From assembly GCA_046712825.1 (NCBI GenBank), contig JBKKCR010000069.1:1-13340 (forward strand): a stretch of DNA of 13,340 nucleotides, in the 5' to 3' direction. The position numbers and the translations under genes are program-made. Positions 6,969 through 13,065 of this stretch are shown in pieces. The notes under the pieces were generated by a model, which was not told the DNA's origin, did not search any database, and worked only from the letters and a program-made list of their open reading frames with translations. Source of the stretch: DATFGK01 sp046712825. Lineage in GTDB: Bacteria; Actinomycetota; AC-67. Positions within the stretch are counted from its first letter, which is position 1. The number at the start of each line of letters is the position of its first letter.

Positions 6969-7700
6969 TTGGAGCCAAGCCTGATTAGCATTCTACCCAC
7001 TCCCCGTCAAACCGTTGCACCGAACGAAACGAGGGAAGGCGACCTGCCGACCGAGACGATCTTTTTCACAAGCGGCGACGCCCTTCAGCTCGAGGGTCGG
7101 CTGGCAGTCCCGGACGGTATGCCGGCCAAGGGCGGCGCCGTTCTTTGCCATCCCCACCCTCAGTTCGGGGGCTCCATGAGCTCTAAGCTGATCCCGGCGA
7201 TGCAGCGCGCGTTCCTCGCAGCAGGCTGGGCGGCGCTCCGCTTCAACTTTCGAGGCGTCGGCAGGAGCGAAGGCTCATACGAGGGCGGAGTCGGTGAGGT
7301 GTCGGACGTACTCGGCGCCCTGGATCGCCTCCGCCTGGACGTACCGGAGCCGACGGCGGTCGTTGGATGGTCCTTCGGTTCGCTGGTTGCGTTGAACGCG
7401 GTTGCGAAGGACGGCCCCGTCGACTCCTTCGTCGGCATCGCGCCGCCTGTCCGGGCCGCGTTCGAGACGAAGTTCGAGCTGCCGCCGGTTGCCGGTCTCG
7501 ACGAATGGAAGGCTCGGTCGCTGTTCGTCTGCGGCACCGCGGACCCTTTCTGCCGTCCGGCGGATCTGAAAGCGTTCGCCTCGCGGCTGCCCTCTGCCGA
7601 GGTTCGCGTGATCGACGGCGCCGATCACTTCTTCTCCGAGCAGCTGGACGACCTGTGTGAAACGGTGGTCGGCTTCGTCGACCCTGGGGATCAGGTGTAG
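6969..7700 (+). CDS. Alpha/beta hydrolase of the COG2945 / dienelactone-hydrolase-like group, start uncertain
   Basis: 243 residues if TTG at 6969 is used. Features are placed on that numbering: HPHPQFGGSMSS (about 61-72), LRFNFRGVGRSEG (90-102), nucleophile Ser135 in GWSFGS, acid Asp192 in GTADPFC, base His220 in GADHFF. The HPHP...GG...RGVG.S pattern is characteristic of the small COG2945 hydrolases, which are cytosolic and of mostly unknown substrate. The start is a real problem. The frame is open back to 6663, but that part is antisense to the ferredoxin. There is no ATG or GTG between 6948 and the conserved region, only TTG at 6960 and 6969 and CTG at 7044. CTG 7044 would give 218 residues, closer to the family length, with GGAAGG just upstream, and would fit a -10 at 6986-6991. 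The next gene begins 2 bp after the stop. Confidence 0.85.
   Translation: MEPSLISILPTPRQTVAPNETREGDLPTETIFFTSGDALQLEGRLAVPDGMPAKGGAVLCHPHPQFGGSMSSKLIPAMQRAFLAAGWAALRFNFRGVGRSEGSYEGGVGEVSDVLGALDRLRLDVPEPTAVVGWSFGSLVALNAVAKDGPVDSFVGIAPPVRAAFETKFELPPVAGLDEWKARSLFVCGTADPFCRPADLKAFASRLPSAEVRVIDGADHFFSEQLDDLCETVVGFVDPGDQV
6982..7010 (-). promoter_or_regulatory. fdxA: Promoter of the ferredoxin gene
   Basis: On the minus strand, TTGACG (7010-7005), a 17-bp spacer ending in TGC (an extended -10 signature), and TAATCA (6987-6982). The predicted start near 6975 gives a leader of about 28 nt carrying the AGGGGG ribosome site. This is the best -35/-10 pair in the window. On the plus strand TAGCAT (6986-6991) shares the central TA and could be the -10 of the divergent hydrolase. 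Confidence 0.55.
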
Positions 7701-7702
7701 CC

Positions 7703-7942
7703 GTGCGATACGTTGGCCGGGTCCTCGTCGATTGCGGTGATCTCGGTCGTCGCGTCACGGTACGGCAGCGAGACTCGACGGGCGGTTTCAACGATATCGT
7801 CGGCATCCTCGAAACCTGCGACGACGACTCGTTCGAGATCCGTGACCGGACGGGGAAGCTTCGTCGTGTCTCACGGAGAGAGGTCGTCGCAGCCAAGGTC
7901 GTGGTGCCCCCGCCGGAGCGTCCGTCGCGAACCGGCCGCTGA
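7703..7942 (+). CDS. Small SH3-like protein resembling the N-terminal domain of Rv0428c-type acetyltransferases
   Basis: 79 residues. The pattern DLGRRVTVRQRD...DIVGILETCDDDSFEIRDRTGKLRRVSRREVVAAKVVVPPP looks like the small beta-barrel (SH3-like) domain found at the N-terminus of actinobacterial GNAT acetyltransferases related to Rv0428c, including the closing VAAK-V-PPP. Here it ends right after that motif with a short basic tail; no GNAT catalytic domain follows, since cysS begins 45 bp later. The protein is therefore a stand-alone domain, perhaps an adaptor or binding module. The start is GTG; AGGTG in the end of the preceding hydrolase gene lies about 7 nt upstream, so translation is probably coupled. 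The family match is from memory of the motif, not from a search. Confidence 0.78.
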   Translation: MRYVGRVLVDCGDLGRRVTVRQRDSTGGFNDIVGILETCDDDSFEIRDRTGKLRRVSRREVVAAKVVVPPPERPSRTGR

Positions 7943-7975
7943 GCGCGGAAAAGAACCCAGCTCGTGGCAGCGTTC

Positions 7976-7981
7976 TAAGAT
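7976..7981 (+). promoter_or_regulatory. cysS: Candidate -10 of cysS giving a leaderless transcript
   Basis: TAAGAT ends 6 nt before the ATG of cysS. A start site about 7 nt downstream would coincide with the ATG. There is no Shine-Dalgarno in the gap. Leaderless starts of this geometry are common in actinobacteria. No clear -35 hexamer is seen. Confidence 0.5.
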
Positions 7982-7987
7982 GACCTG

Positions 7988-9388
7988 ATGGTCCGCCTTT
8001 ACGACACGATGGCGCGCGCGGTCGTCGACCTCGCCCCGGGGTCGGACGGGACGCTCCGCATGTACTCATGCGGCCCGACGGTCTATCGGTTCGCGCACAT
8101 CGGGAATCTGCGCACCTTCCTGATGGCGGATCTGATCCGTCGCGCGTTCGAATACCAAGGGATCCCCGTCCGGCAGATCCAGAACATCACCGACGTCGGC
8201 CACATGACCGACGACGAGTTCGACACCGGCGAGGACAAGATGCTCGTGTCCGCTGGCCTCGAGGGCAAGCCGCCCATGGAGATCGCGGAGTACTACACGA
8301 AGGTCTTCTTCGACGACGTCCGCGCGATGAACATCCAGGAGGCGGCCGACTATCCGCGTGCGACCTCCTACATCGCGGAGATGATCGAGATCATTTCCAA
8401 GCTGGTGGAACGTGGCCACGCATACGTCGCCGACGGCGGCGTCTACTTCGACGTGCAGTCGTTCCCCGCGTACGGGCGCCTGTCGGGGAACACCCTGGAT
8501 CAGCTCCAGTCGGGACACCGGAGCGTGATCGACGACCCGAACAAACGTCACCACGCGGACTTCCTGTTGTGGCGTCCGGCCGGCGCGCGCCGCGCGATGA
8601 AGTGGCCCTCGCCGTGGGGAGATGGGTTCCCCGGCTGGCACATCGAATGCTCGGCGATGTCGATCGCGCTCCTCGGAGAGGGATTCGACCTCCACACCGG
8701 AGGCGAGGACAACGTGTTCCCGCATCACGAGGACGAGATCGCACAGTCCGAGGGAGCGGTCGGCCACCCGGTCGTTCGTCATTGGGTTCACGGCGCGCAT
8801 CTGCTGTCCGAGGGACGGAAGATGTCGAAGAGCGCCGAGAACTTCTACGACCTGCGTGACCTGGCGGGGAAAGGGCACACCGAGCCGCTCGCCGCACGCC
8901 TGCTCTTCCTCCAGTCTCGCTACCGCGCGCAGATGAACTTCACGCTGGACGCGCTCGGTGCGGCCGAGCGTGCGCTCGAGCGCTGGCGCCGGCTCGTCGC
9001 GGAATGGTCGCACCGGCCGGGCGAGACGACCTCCGACGCCGTGAAGCAGTTCGAGGAGCGCTTCCTGACGTCGCTGAACGACGACCTCGACACCCCACAG
9101 CTCGTTGCGCTCGCAGCCGAGGTCGTATCGACGGACGCGGTCGCGCCCAAAGACAAACGGGCGCTGTTGCTGCGGTGGGACAAGGTGCTGGGGCTGGATC
9201 TCGACCGCGAGGCGGGCGCCACCGTGCGGGCGATACCGACCGCCGCGTTCGAGTTGATCGAGCAGCGCGAGAAAGCCCGGCTGAAGAAGGACTACTCGAC
9301 CGCCGACCGGATCCGGCACAAGATCCTGTCGCTGGGTATCGAGGTCGAGGACACGCCGGAAGGACCCAAGCCCCGCTGGGTGCGGTAG
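7988..9388 (+). CDS. cysS: Cysteinyl-tRNA synthetase
   Basis: 466 residues, full length for a bacterial class I CysRS. It attaches cysteine to tRNA-Cys in an ATP-dependent reaction. Visible motifs: YSCGPTVY with zinc ligand Cys28; the HIGH-type signature HIGN (37-40); WHIECSAM with zinc ligand Cys221; HTGGEDNVFPHHEDEIAQSE with zinc ligands His246 and Glu250; and KMSKS (278-282). A helical C-terminal domain carries the typical REKARLKKDYSTADRIR stretch and ends KPRWVR. Length and the C-terminal region argue against mycothiol ligase MshC. One segment (about 66-85, NITDVGHMTDDEF followed by TGEDKM) differs from the common DIDDKI form, see the findings. The gene starts 45 bp after the SH3-like gene and probably has its own leaderless promoter. 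It ends 3 bp from the convergent dehydrogenase stop. Confidence 0.96.
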   Translation: MVRLYDTMARAVVDLAPGSDGTLRMYSCGPTVYRFAHIGNLRTFLMADLIRRAFEYQGIPVRQIQNITDVGHMTDDEFDTGEDKMLVSAGLEGKPPMEIAEYYTKVFFDDVRAMNIQEAADYPRATSYIAEMIEIISKLVERGHAYVADGGVYFDVQSFPAYGRLSGNTLDQLQSGHRSVIDDPNKRHHADFLLWRPAGARRAMKWPSPWGDGFPGWHIECSAMSIALLGEGFDLHTGGEDNVFPHHEDEIAQSEGAVGHPVVRHWVHGAHLLSEGRKMSKSAENFYDLRDLAGKGHTEPLAARLLFLQSRYRAQMNFTLDALGAAERALERWRRLVAEWSHRPGETTSDAVKQFEERFLTSLNDDLDTPQLVALAAEVVSTDAVAPKDKRALLLRWDKVLGLDLDREAGATVRAIPTAAFELIEQREKARLKKDYSTADRIRHKILSLGIEVEDTPEGPKPRWVR

Positions 9389-9391
9389 CCC

Positions 9392-10435
9392 TTACGTTTT
9401 TAGAATAACCTTCAGCGCTTCGCGTTTCTCGAACAGGTCGTAGCCGTGGAGCGCGTCGTCGAGCGGCAGCGTGTGCGAGATGATCACGGTCGGGTCGATG
9501 GCTCCGGACTTCACCTGCTCGAGCACCTTGCTCCAATGGCCCTGCACGTTGCACGAGCCACCCATCTCGATCCGCAGGCCGCGGCGCCACACCTCTCCGA
9601 GGGGCAGGTCGTACGACATCTCGGTGTACACACCGATCACGGCGACCGTACCTCCGGCCCGGGCGGCGTTCAAAGCTGTGGTCAACGCCTGGGGGTTGCC
9701 GACGCACTCGATGACGACGTCGGCGCCGCGGTCGTCGGTGCGTGACTGGATCTCAACCACCGGGTTCACCCTCGACGCGTCGACTGGTGTCGCGCCGATC
9801 TGCTCGGCGAGCTTCAGGCGGTCCTCGGCCATATCCACCATGTAGACCACCGATGGCTTGTATGTGAGCACGCTCATGAGCGTGAACAGCCCGACGGGAC
9901 CGGCGCCGGTGATCGCGACGACGTCGCCCTCCTTGATGTCGGCCCGCGCCGAGATGTACGCGCCCGTCGTGAGGATGTCTCCCGCGAATACGGCTTGCTC
10001 GTCCGACAGCGCCGGATCGACCGCGTGGAGGTTCCAGTCGGCGACCGGGATGCGCACGTACTCCGCCTGCGCGCCGTCGAGGTCCCCAACGAACATCCCG
10101 TATCCGAGGATCCACATCTGGTCGCAGTTGTTGAACTCGCCGCGCACGCAGTACCAGCACGTCCCGCAGACGACCAGGAACGAACCCACCACGCGGTCGC
10201 CGGGCTTGAACTTCGTGACCCCCGATCCCGCGTCAACGATCTCGCCGACGAATTCGTGGCCCATCACGCTGCCGGGCCGCATCCCGGGGACGCGGCCGTG
10301 GAAGAGATGGAGGTCCGAGCCGCAGATGGCCGCGGTGGTCACCTTGATGATCGCGTCGCCGGGGTCAAGGACCTTCGGGTCGGGGTAGTCGCCGTACCCG
10401 AGCTTGCCCACGTCTTCGAACAGGACCGCGCGCAT
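9392..10435 (-). CDS. Zinc-dependent alcohol dehydrogenase, MDR superfamily, NAD-type
   Basis: 347 residues from the chosen ATG (MRAVLFEDVGK). Catalytic zinc ligands are Cys38 (ICGSD), His60 and Glu61 (GHEFVGE), with Asp153 in the GDILTTGAY segment. Structural zinc ligands are Cys90, Cys93, Cys96 and Cys104. The Rossmann motif is GAGPVG (177-182), and Asp201 after the second strand (YMVDMAED) favours NAD over NADP. The FHGRVPGM segment and overall pattern fall in the threonine / formaldehyde dehydrogenase-like group (COG1063); substrate not determinable. The frame is open to 10558, but AAGGAGGG (10440-10447) 4 nt upstream and alignment to family N-termini support 10435. Monocistronic: divergent from the protease gene and convergent with cysS. 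Confidence 0.95.
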   Translation of the reverse strand: MRAVLFEDVGKLGYGDYPDPKVLDPGDAIIKVTTAAICGSDLHLFHGRVPGMRPGSVMGHEFVGEIVDAGSGVTKFKPGDRVVGSFLVVCGTCWYCVRGEFNNCDQMWILGYGMFVGDLDGAQAEYVRIPVADWNLHAVDPALSDEQAVFAGDILTTGAYISARADIKEGDVVAITGAGPVGLFTLMSVLTYKPSVVYMVDMAEDRLKLAEQIGATPVDASRVNPVVEIQSRTDDRGADVVIECVGNPQALTTALNAARAGGTVAVIGVYTEMSYDLPLGEVWRRGLRIEMGGSCNVQGHWSKVLEQVKSGAIDPTVIISHTLPLDDALHGYDLFEKREALKVILKT

Positions 10436-10465
10436 CCGACCCTCCTTGGGTTCCTCGGTGTCAGG

Positions 10466-10471
10466 AGGATA
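10466..10471 (-). promoter_or_regulatory. Candidate -10 of the alcohol dehydrogenase gene
   Basis: TATCCT on the minus strand predicts a start near 10459, with a leader of about 24 nt that contains the strong AAGGAGGG site. No -35 is recognisable. On the plus strand TAGAAC (10470-10475) shares the TA and could be a weak -10 for the divergent protease, implying a leader of about 150 nt. Confidence 0.4.
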
Positions 10472-10595
10472 GAACGCGAGGATGGTCTCCGGCGAGCGCG
10501 GGACTCTAACGGGGTGAGTTCCTCCTGAATCGGATTCCTCCGCGAGCCGACAGGACACCTCAAGCCTCGCGGCGAATCCGTCATCGAGCCAGCGA

Positions 10596-10618
10596 GCCCG
10601 GCACGCTTCGGTCCGGGC
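10596..10618 (+). other. Hairpin just upstream of the protease ribosome binding site
   Basis: GCCCGG (10596-10601) pairs with CCGGGC (10613-10618) around an 11-nt loop. The 3' arm abuts the GGGGGAGG sequence that precedes the GTG start of the protease. It could affect translation initiation. The remainder of the 200-bp gap (10436-10635) shows three TTCCTC copies (10451, 10519, 10535) and the dehydrogenase promoter, but nothing else I can support. Confidence 0.3.
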
Positions 10619-10635
10619 GGGGGAGGTCGGTCACC

Positions 10636-12237
10636 GTGCGTCGAAGCTCGCGTCTGTTCCTGCTGTTGTCCTTCTTGCCGATCATCGCCGTGAGCAGGCC
10701 GGCGCCGGCCGTGCTCCCGACCGGCGCCGACGACGTCACCGTCGTCGCGATCATCGACAGCGGTATCTCCCCGTATCACTGGGACTTCCTGGCCGACAAG
10801 ATGCCTCAGGCAACCAACGCAGACCCGAGCGACGACCTCCCGCTCACCCAGCCGCCCGACACCTGGCTGCCCGGTTTCCCTCCGGCCGCGAGCTTCGCCT
10901 CCTACGACGCCCTGAACCTGACCCTGGACGCGACGAACCCCGACGCCGACCCGGTGGCCCTAGACGAAGCCGATGCCGCCACGTGGGAGACTGTTCAGGA
11001 CAGCAACGCGACCGCGCAGCACTACTACTGGATCCCCGGGACCAAGATCATCGGTGCCATGGTGTTCGAAGGCGACGAGCTCTTGAGCGGTCCGGGTCAG
11101 ATCCACGGTTCGACCTCAGAGCACGGGATGGGCACGGCGAGCGTCTCGGTGGGCAATATCCACGGCACCTGTCCGGAGTGCCTGCTCGTGTTCATCGAGT
11201 ACGGGAACTCGGCGAGCGGCGAGGCGGCGATCTCGTGGGCCATGCGGCAGCCATGGATCGACGTGATCTCGAATTCGTACGGGTTCCACTGGCCGACGAC
11301 GCTGGACGGCAACATCCGGCCGCAGATCTACAACAACTCCGATGTCCCGCTCCAGCTCACGGCGAGTGAGCGCGGCCAGACGACCTTCTTCTCGGCCGGC
11401 AACGGCTTCGAGAACGCTTTCGTCATCCCACAGTCGACCCTTCTCACTTCGCAGAAAGGTCCCGACTGGATCGTGACCGTGGGTGCCATCAGCTCGGACC
11501 TCGGACCCGAACCGATCTTCGCCGAGCACGCCTCCTACACGGGAACGGGAAAACCGGTGGACATCGCCTCGCTCGGCGAGCTGTATCCGTCGTCGTATGG
11601 AGCCACCACCGTGTCCAACCAGGGGCGGTTCGGCTTCAGCGGAACGTCCAATGCCACGCCGGTGATCGCGGGGACCTACAGCCGTGCCCTCTACCTCGCG
11701 CGGCGGAACCTGTCTGGCGTGAGCCGGATCCAGTCGGGCGGCGTCGTCGCCGCCGGCGGAGGATTCATCTGCGATACCGTCCGGCCGGCCTGCGAGCTGG
11801 GCGACGGCCAGCTGACCGCCGCCGAGCTCCGCACGCGCCTCTTCGAGGGCGCCGTCCACACGCCGAGAGGCATGACCGTCGGCGGGCTCGGTCCGAGCCT
11901 TCCGCCTATCGGCGAGGACGAGTTCTTGAACGAAGGGCACGGCAGCTACTTCGGTCGGGAACACTCCGACGAGGCCGAGTGGCTCGCCGAGTTCGACCGA
12001 GTGATGGGGCCGCTCGAGGGGCGCGCGCCGACGCTTACCCGGCCGGTCGGCGAGAAGGAATGGATGACCGTCGACTCGTGGTGCCGCCAGCACATCTGGG
12101 GTTCGTGGCCGGGTGGCTACTACACGGGTCAGCCGCTCCCTGGCCCGAGCGCGAGCTGGCCGATCCGCTCGGCGATCTTGGCCGCATGTCCGCTGCTGCA
12201 GCCGCCGCCGAAGTCGCCGCCGCTGATCGAGATCTAG
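10636..12237 (+). CDS. Secreted S8 family (subtilisin-like) serine protease
   Basis: 533 residues. A Sec-type signal peptide (basic MRRSSR, hydrophobic LFLLLSFLPIIAV, then RPAPA) predicts cleavage near residue 25. Catalytic residues are Asp41 (VVAIIDSGI), His163 (EHGMGTASV), oxyanion Asn256 (FFSAGNG) and Ser338 (FSGTSNATP), all in the S8 order, so it should be an active endopeptidase outside the cytoplasm. The mature protein would start almost at the catalytic Asp, leaving no room for the usual I9 inhibitor propeptide. The Asp-to-His distance is 122 residues, longer than in typical subtilisins. About 195 residues follow the Ser region, with Cys379/Cys386 and Cys483/Cys518 as possible disulfide pairs; there is no sorting signal or C-terminal anchor. 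The GTG start is preceded by GGGGGAGG about 10 nt upstream. It overlaps the convergent hydrolase gene by 4 bp. Confidence 0.95.
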   Translation: MRRSSRLFLLLSFLPIIAVSRPAPAVLPTGADDVTVVAIIDSGISPYHWDFLADKMPQATNADPSDDLPLTQPPDTWLPGFPPAASFASYDALNLTLDATNPDADPVALDEADAATWETVQDSNATAQHYYWIPGTKIIGAMVFEGDELLSGPGQIHGSTSEHGMGTASVSVGNIHGTCPECLLVFIEYGNSASGEAAISWAMRQPWIDVISNSYGFHWPTTLDGNIRPQIYNNSDVPLQLTASERGQTTFFSAGNGFENAFVIPQSTLLTSQKGPDWIVTVGAISSDLGPEPIFAEHASYTGTGKPVDIASLGELYPSSYGATTVSNQGRFGFSGTSNATPVIAGTYSRALYLARRNLSGVSRIQSGGVVAAGGGFICDTVRPACELGDGQLTAAELRTRLFEGAVHTPRGMTVGGLGPSLPPIGEDEFLNEGHGSYFGREHSDEAEWLAEFDRVMGPLEGRAPTLTRPVGEKEWMTVDSWCRQHIWGSWPGGYYTGQPLPGPSASWPIRSAILAACPLLQPPPKSPPLIEI

Positions 12238-13034
12238 TGCTCCGCGAGGAACGCGGCGACCGCTTCGTTGAAGATCGCCGGTTGCTCCGTGAAAACCCCG
12301 TGCGCCCCGTTGGGGATCTCGAGCAGCTCCGCATCCGGCAGGAGCGAGCACAGCTCTCGCGCGAACCGCGGTGGCGTGCAGATGTCGTCACGACCGACGA
12401 TCACGAGCACGGGAACGGCCACCGAGCCGAGCCGACCCGCCGCGTCGTGTGCGATGTCGGCGTCGCACTGGCGTATCCACCCGTCCGGCCGCTGAGCAGG
12501 TTCCTCGGCCATCATGAACGCATGGAACCTCTCCACTCGGTTGGGTGTGGCGTAGGTCGCCGGCGACCACAGCCATGGACCCAACGCATCGAGGAAGGCG
12601 GCCTCGTCGTCGAGGTACGCCCGGCGCAGCGCCTGCCATGAACGCATCTCGCCCTTGAACCAGTCGTCCGACCGCGCCCACGTCGAGAGCAGCACCAGAG
12701 ACCGGACGAGATCCGGACGAGCGATCGCGAGCTCTTGCGCCGTCGCGCCACCCAGCGAGTACCCGACGATATGCGCCGGGCCGGTGCTCAGGTGGTCCAT
12801 CACGGCGGCGACGTCGGTCGCGAGATCCTTGGGAGCGTACGGCTCGTCCACGTAGGACGACTCCCCGACGTCGCGATGATCGGGCGCGACGCAACGGTGG
12901 GTCTCCGAGAAGACCTTCGTCTGCGCGAGCCAAGAATGCTTCGACTCGCCGGTCCCCTGGATCCACACGACGGGCTCTCCCGAACCGAGGTCGTCGTAGG
13001 CGATCGTGCGCTCGCCCACCGTGATGCTCGCCAT
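12234..13034 (-). CDS. Alpha/beta hydrolase with a QG oxyanion motif
   Basis: 266 residues, cytosolic. The triad is intact: nucleophile Ser93 in GYSLGG, acid Asp217 in GRDDICTPP, base His245 in GAHGVFTEQP. The segment where most relatives have HG before strand 4 reads WIQGTGES (Gln26), and DHRDVGESS replaces the common DxRGxGxS. Both substitutions are known in parts of the superfamily but may mark a distinct substrate class. It is divergent from the pterin dehydratase gene with only 31 bp between starts, so regulation may be shared. No Shine-Dalgarno is seen, and the predicted leader is under 10 nt. It is only distantly similar to the other two hydrolases in the window, so it is not a local duplicate. 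Confidence 0.92.
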   Translation of the reverse strand: MASITVGERTIAYDDLGSGEPVVWIQGTGESKHSWLAQTKVFSETHRCVAPDHRDVGESSYVDEPYAPKDLATDVAAVMDHLSTGPAHIVGYSLGGATAQELAIARPDLVRSLVLLSTWARSDDWFKGEMRSWQALRRAYLDDEAAFLDALGPWLWSPATYATPNRVERFHAFMMAEEPAQRPDGWIRQCDADIAHDAAGRLGSVAVPVLVIVGRDDICTPPRFARELCSLLPDAELLEIPNGAHGVFTEQPAIFNEAVAAFLAEH

Positions 13035-13048
13035 CGGATCGCGAGCCT

Positions 13049-13058
13049 ACCCTAGGAT
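13049..13058. promoter_or_regulatory. Back-to-back -10 elements centred on CCTAGG
   Basis: Plus-strand TAGGAT (13053-13058) ends 7 nt before the ATG of the pterin dehydratase, fitting a leaderless transcript. Minus-strand TAGGGT (13054-13049) ends 14 nt before the hydrolase ATG. The two hexamers share the TA of a CCTAGG palindrome. No -35 sequences are recognisable. Confidence 0.45.
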
Positions 13059-13065
13059 GTATCTG

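Noticed and set aside
8066..9319. 417-codon minus-strand open frame opposite cysS
   Set aside because: cysS carries every expected catalytic motif; the antisense translation has no recognisable motif.
7988..9388. Mycothiol ligase MshC as an alternative identity for the CysRS gene
   Set aside because: MshC is shorter and lacks the C-terminal tRNA-binding region present here.
10451..10540. Three TTCCTC copies upstream of the protease as a repeat array
   Set aside because: Copies are short and irregularly spaced; one overlaps the dehydrogenase leader, so no array is supported.
10436..10558. 41-residue N-terminal extension of the alcohol dehydrogenase
   Set aside because: A strong AAGGAGGG site precedes the internal ATG at 10435, and the family starts there; the extension contains the likely promoter.
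11116..12351. 411-codon minus-strand open frame opposite the protease
   Set aside because: The plus strand encodes a complete S8 catalytic set; the minus frame also crosses the end of the neighbouring hydrolase gene.
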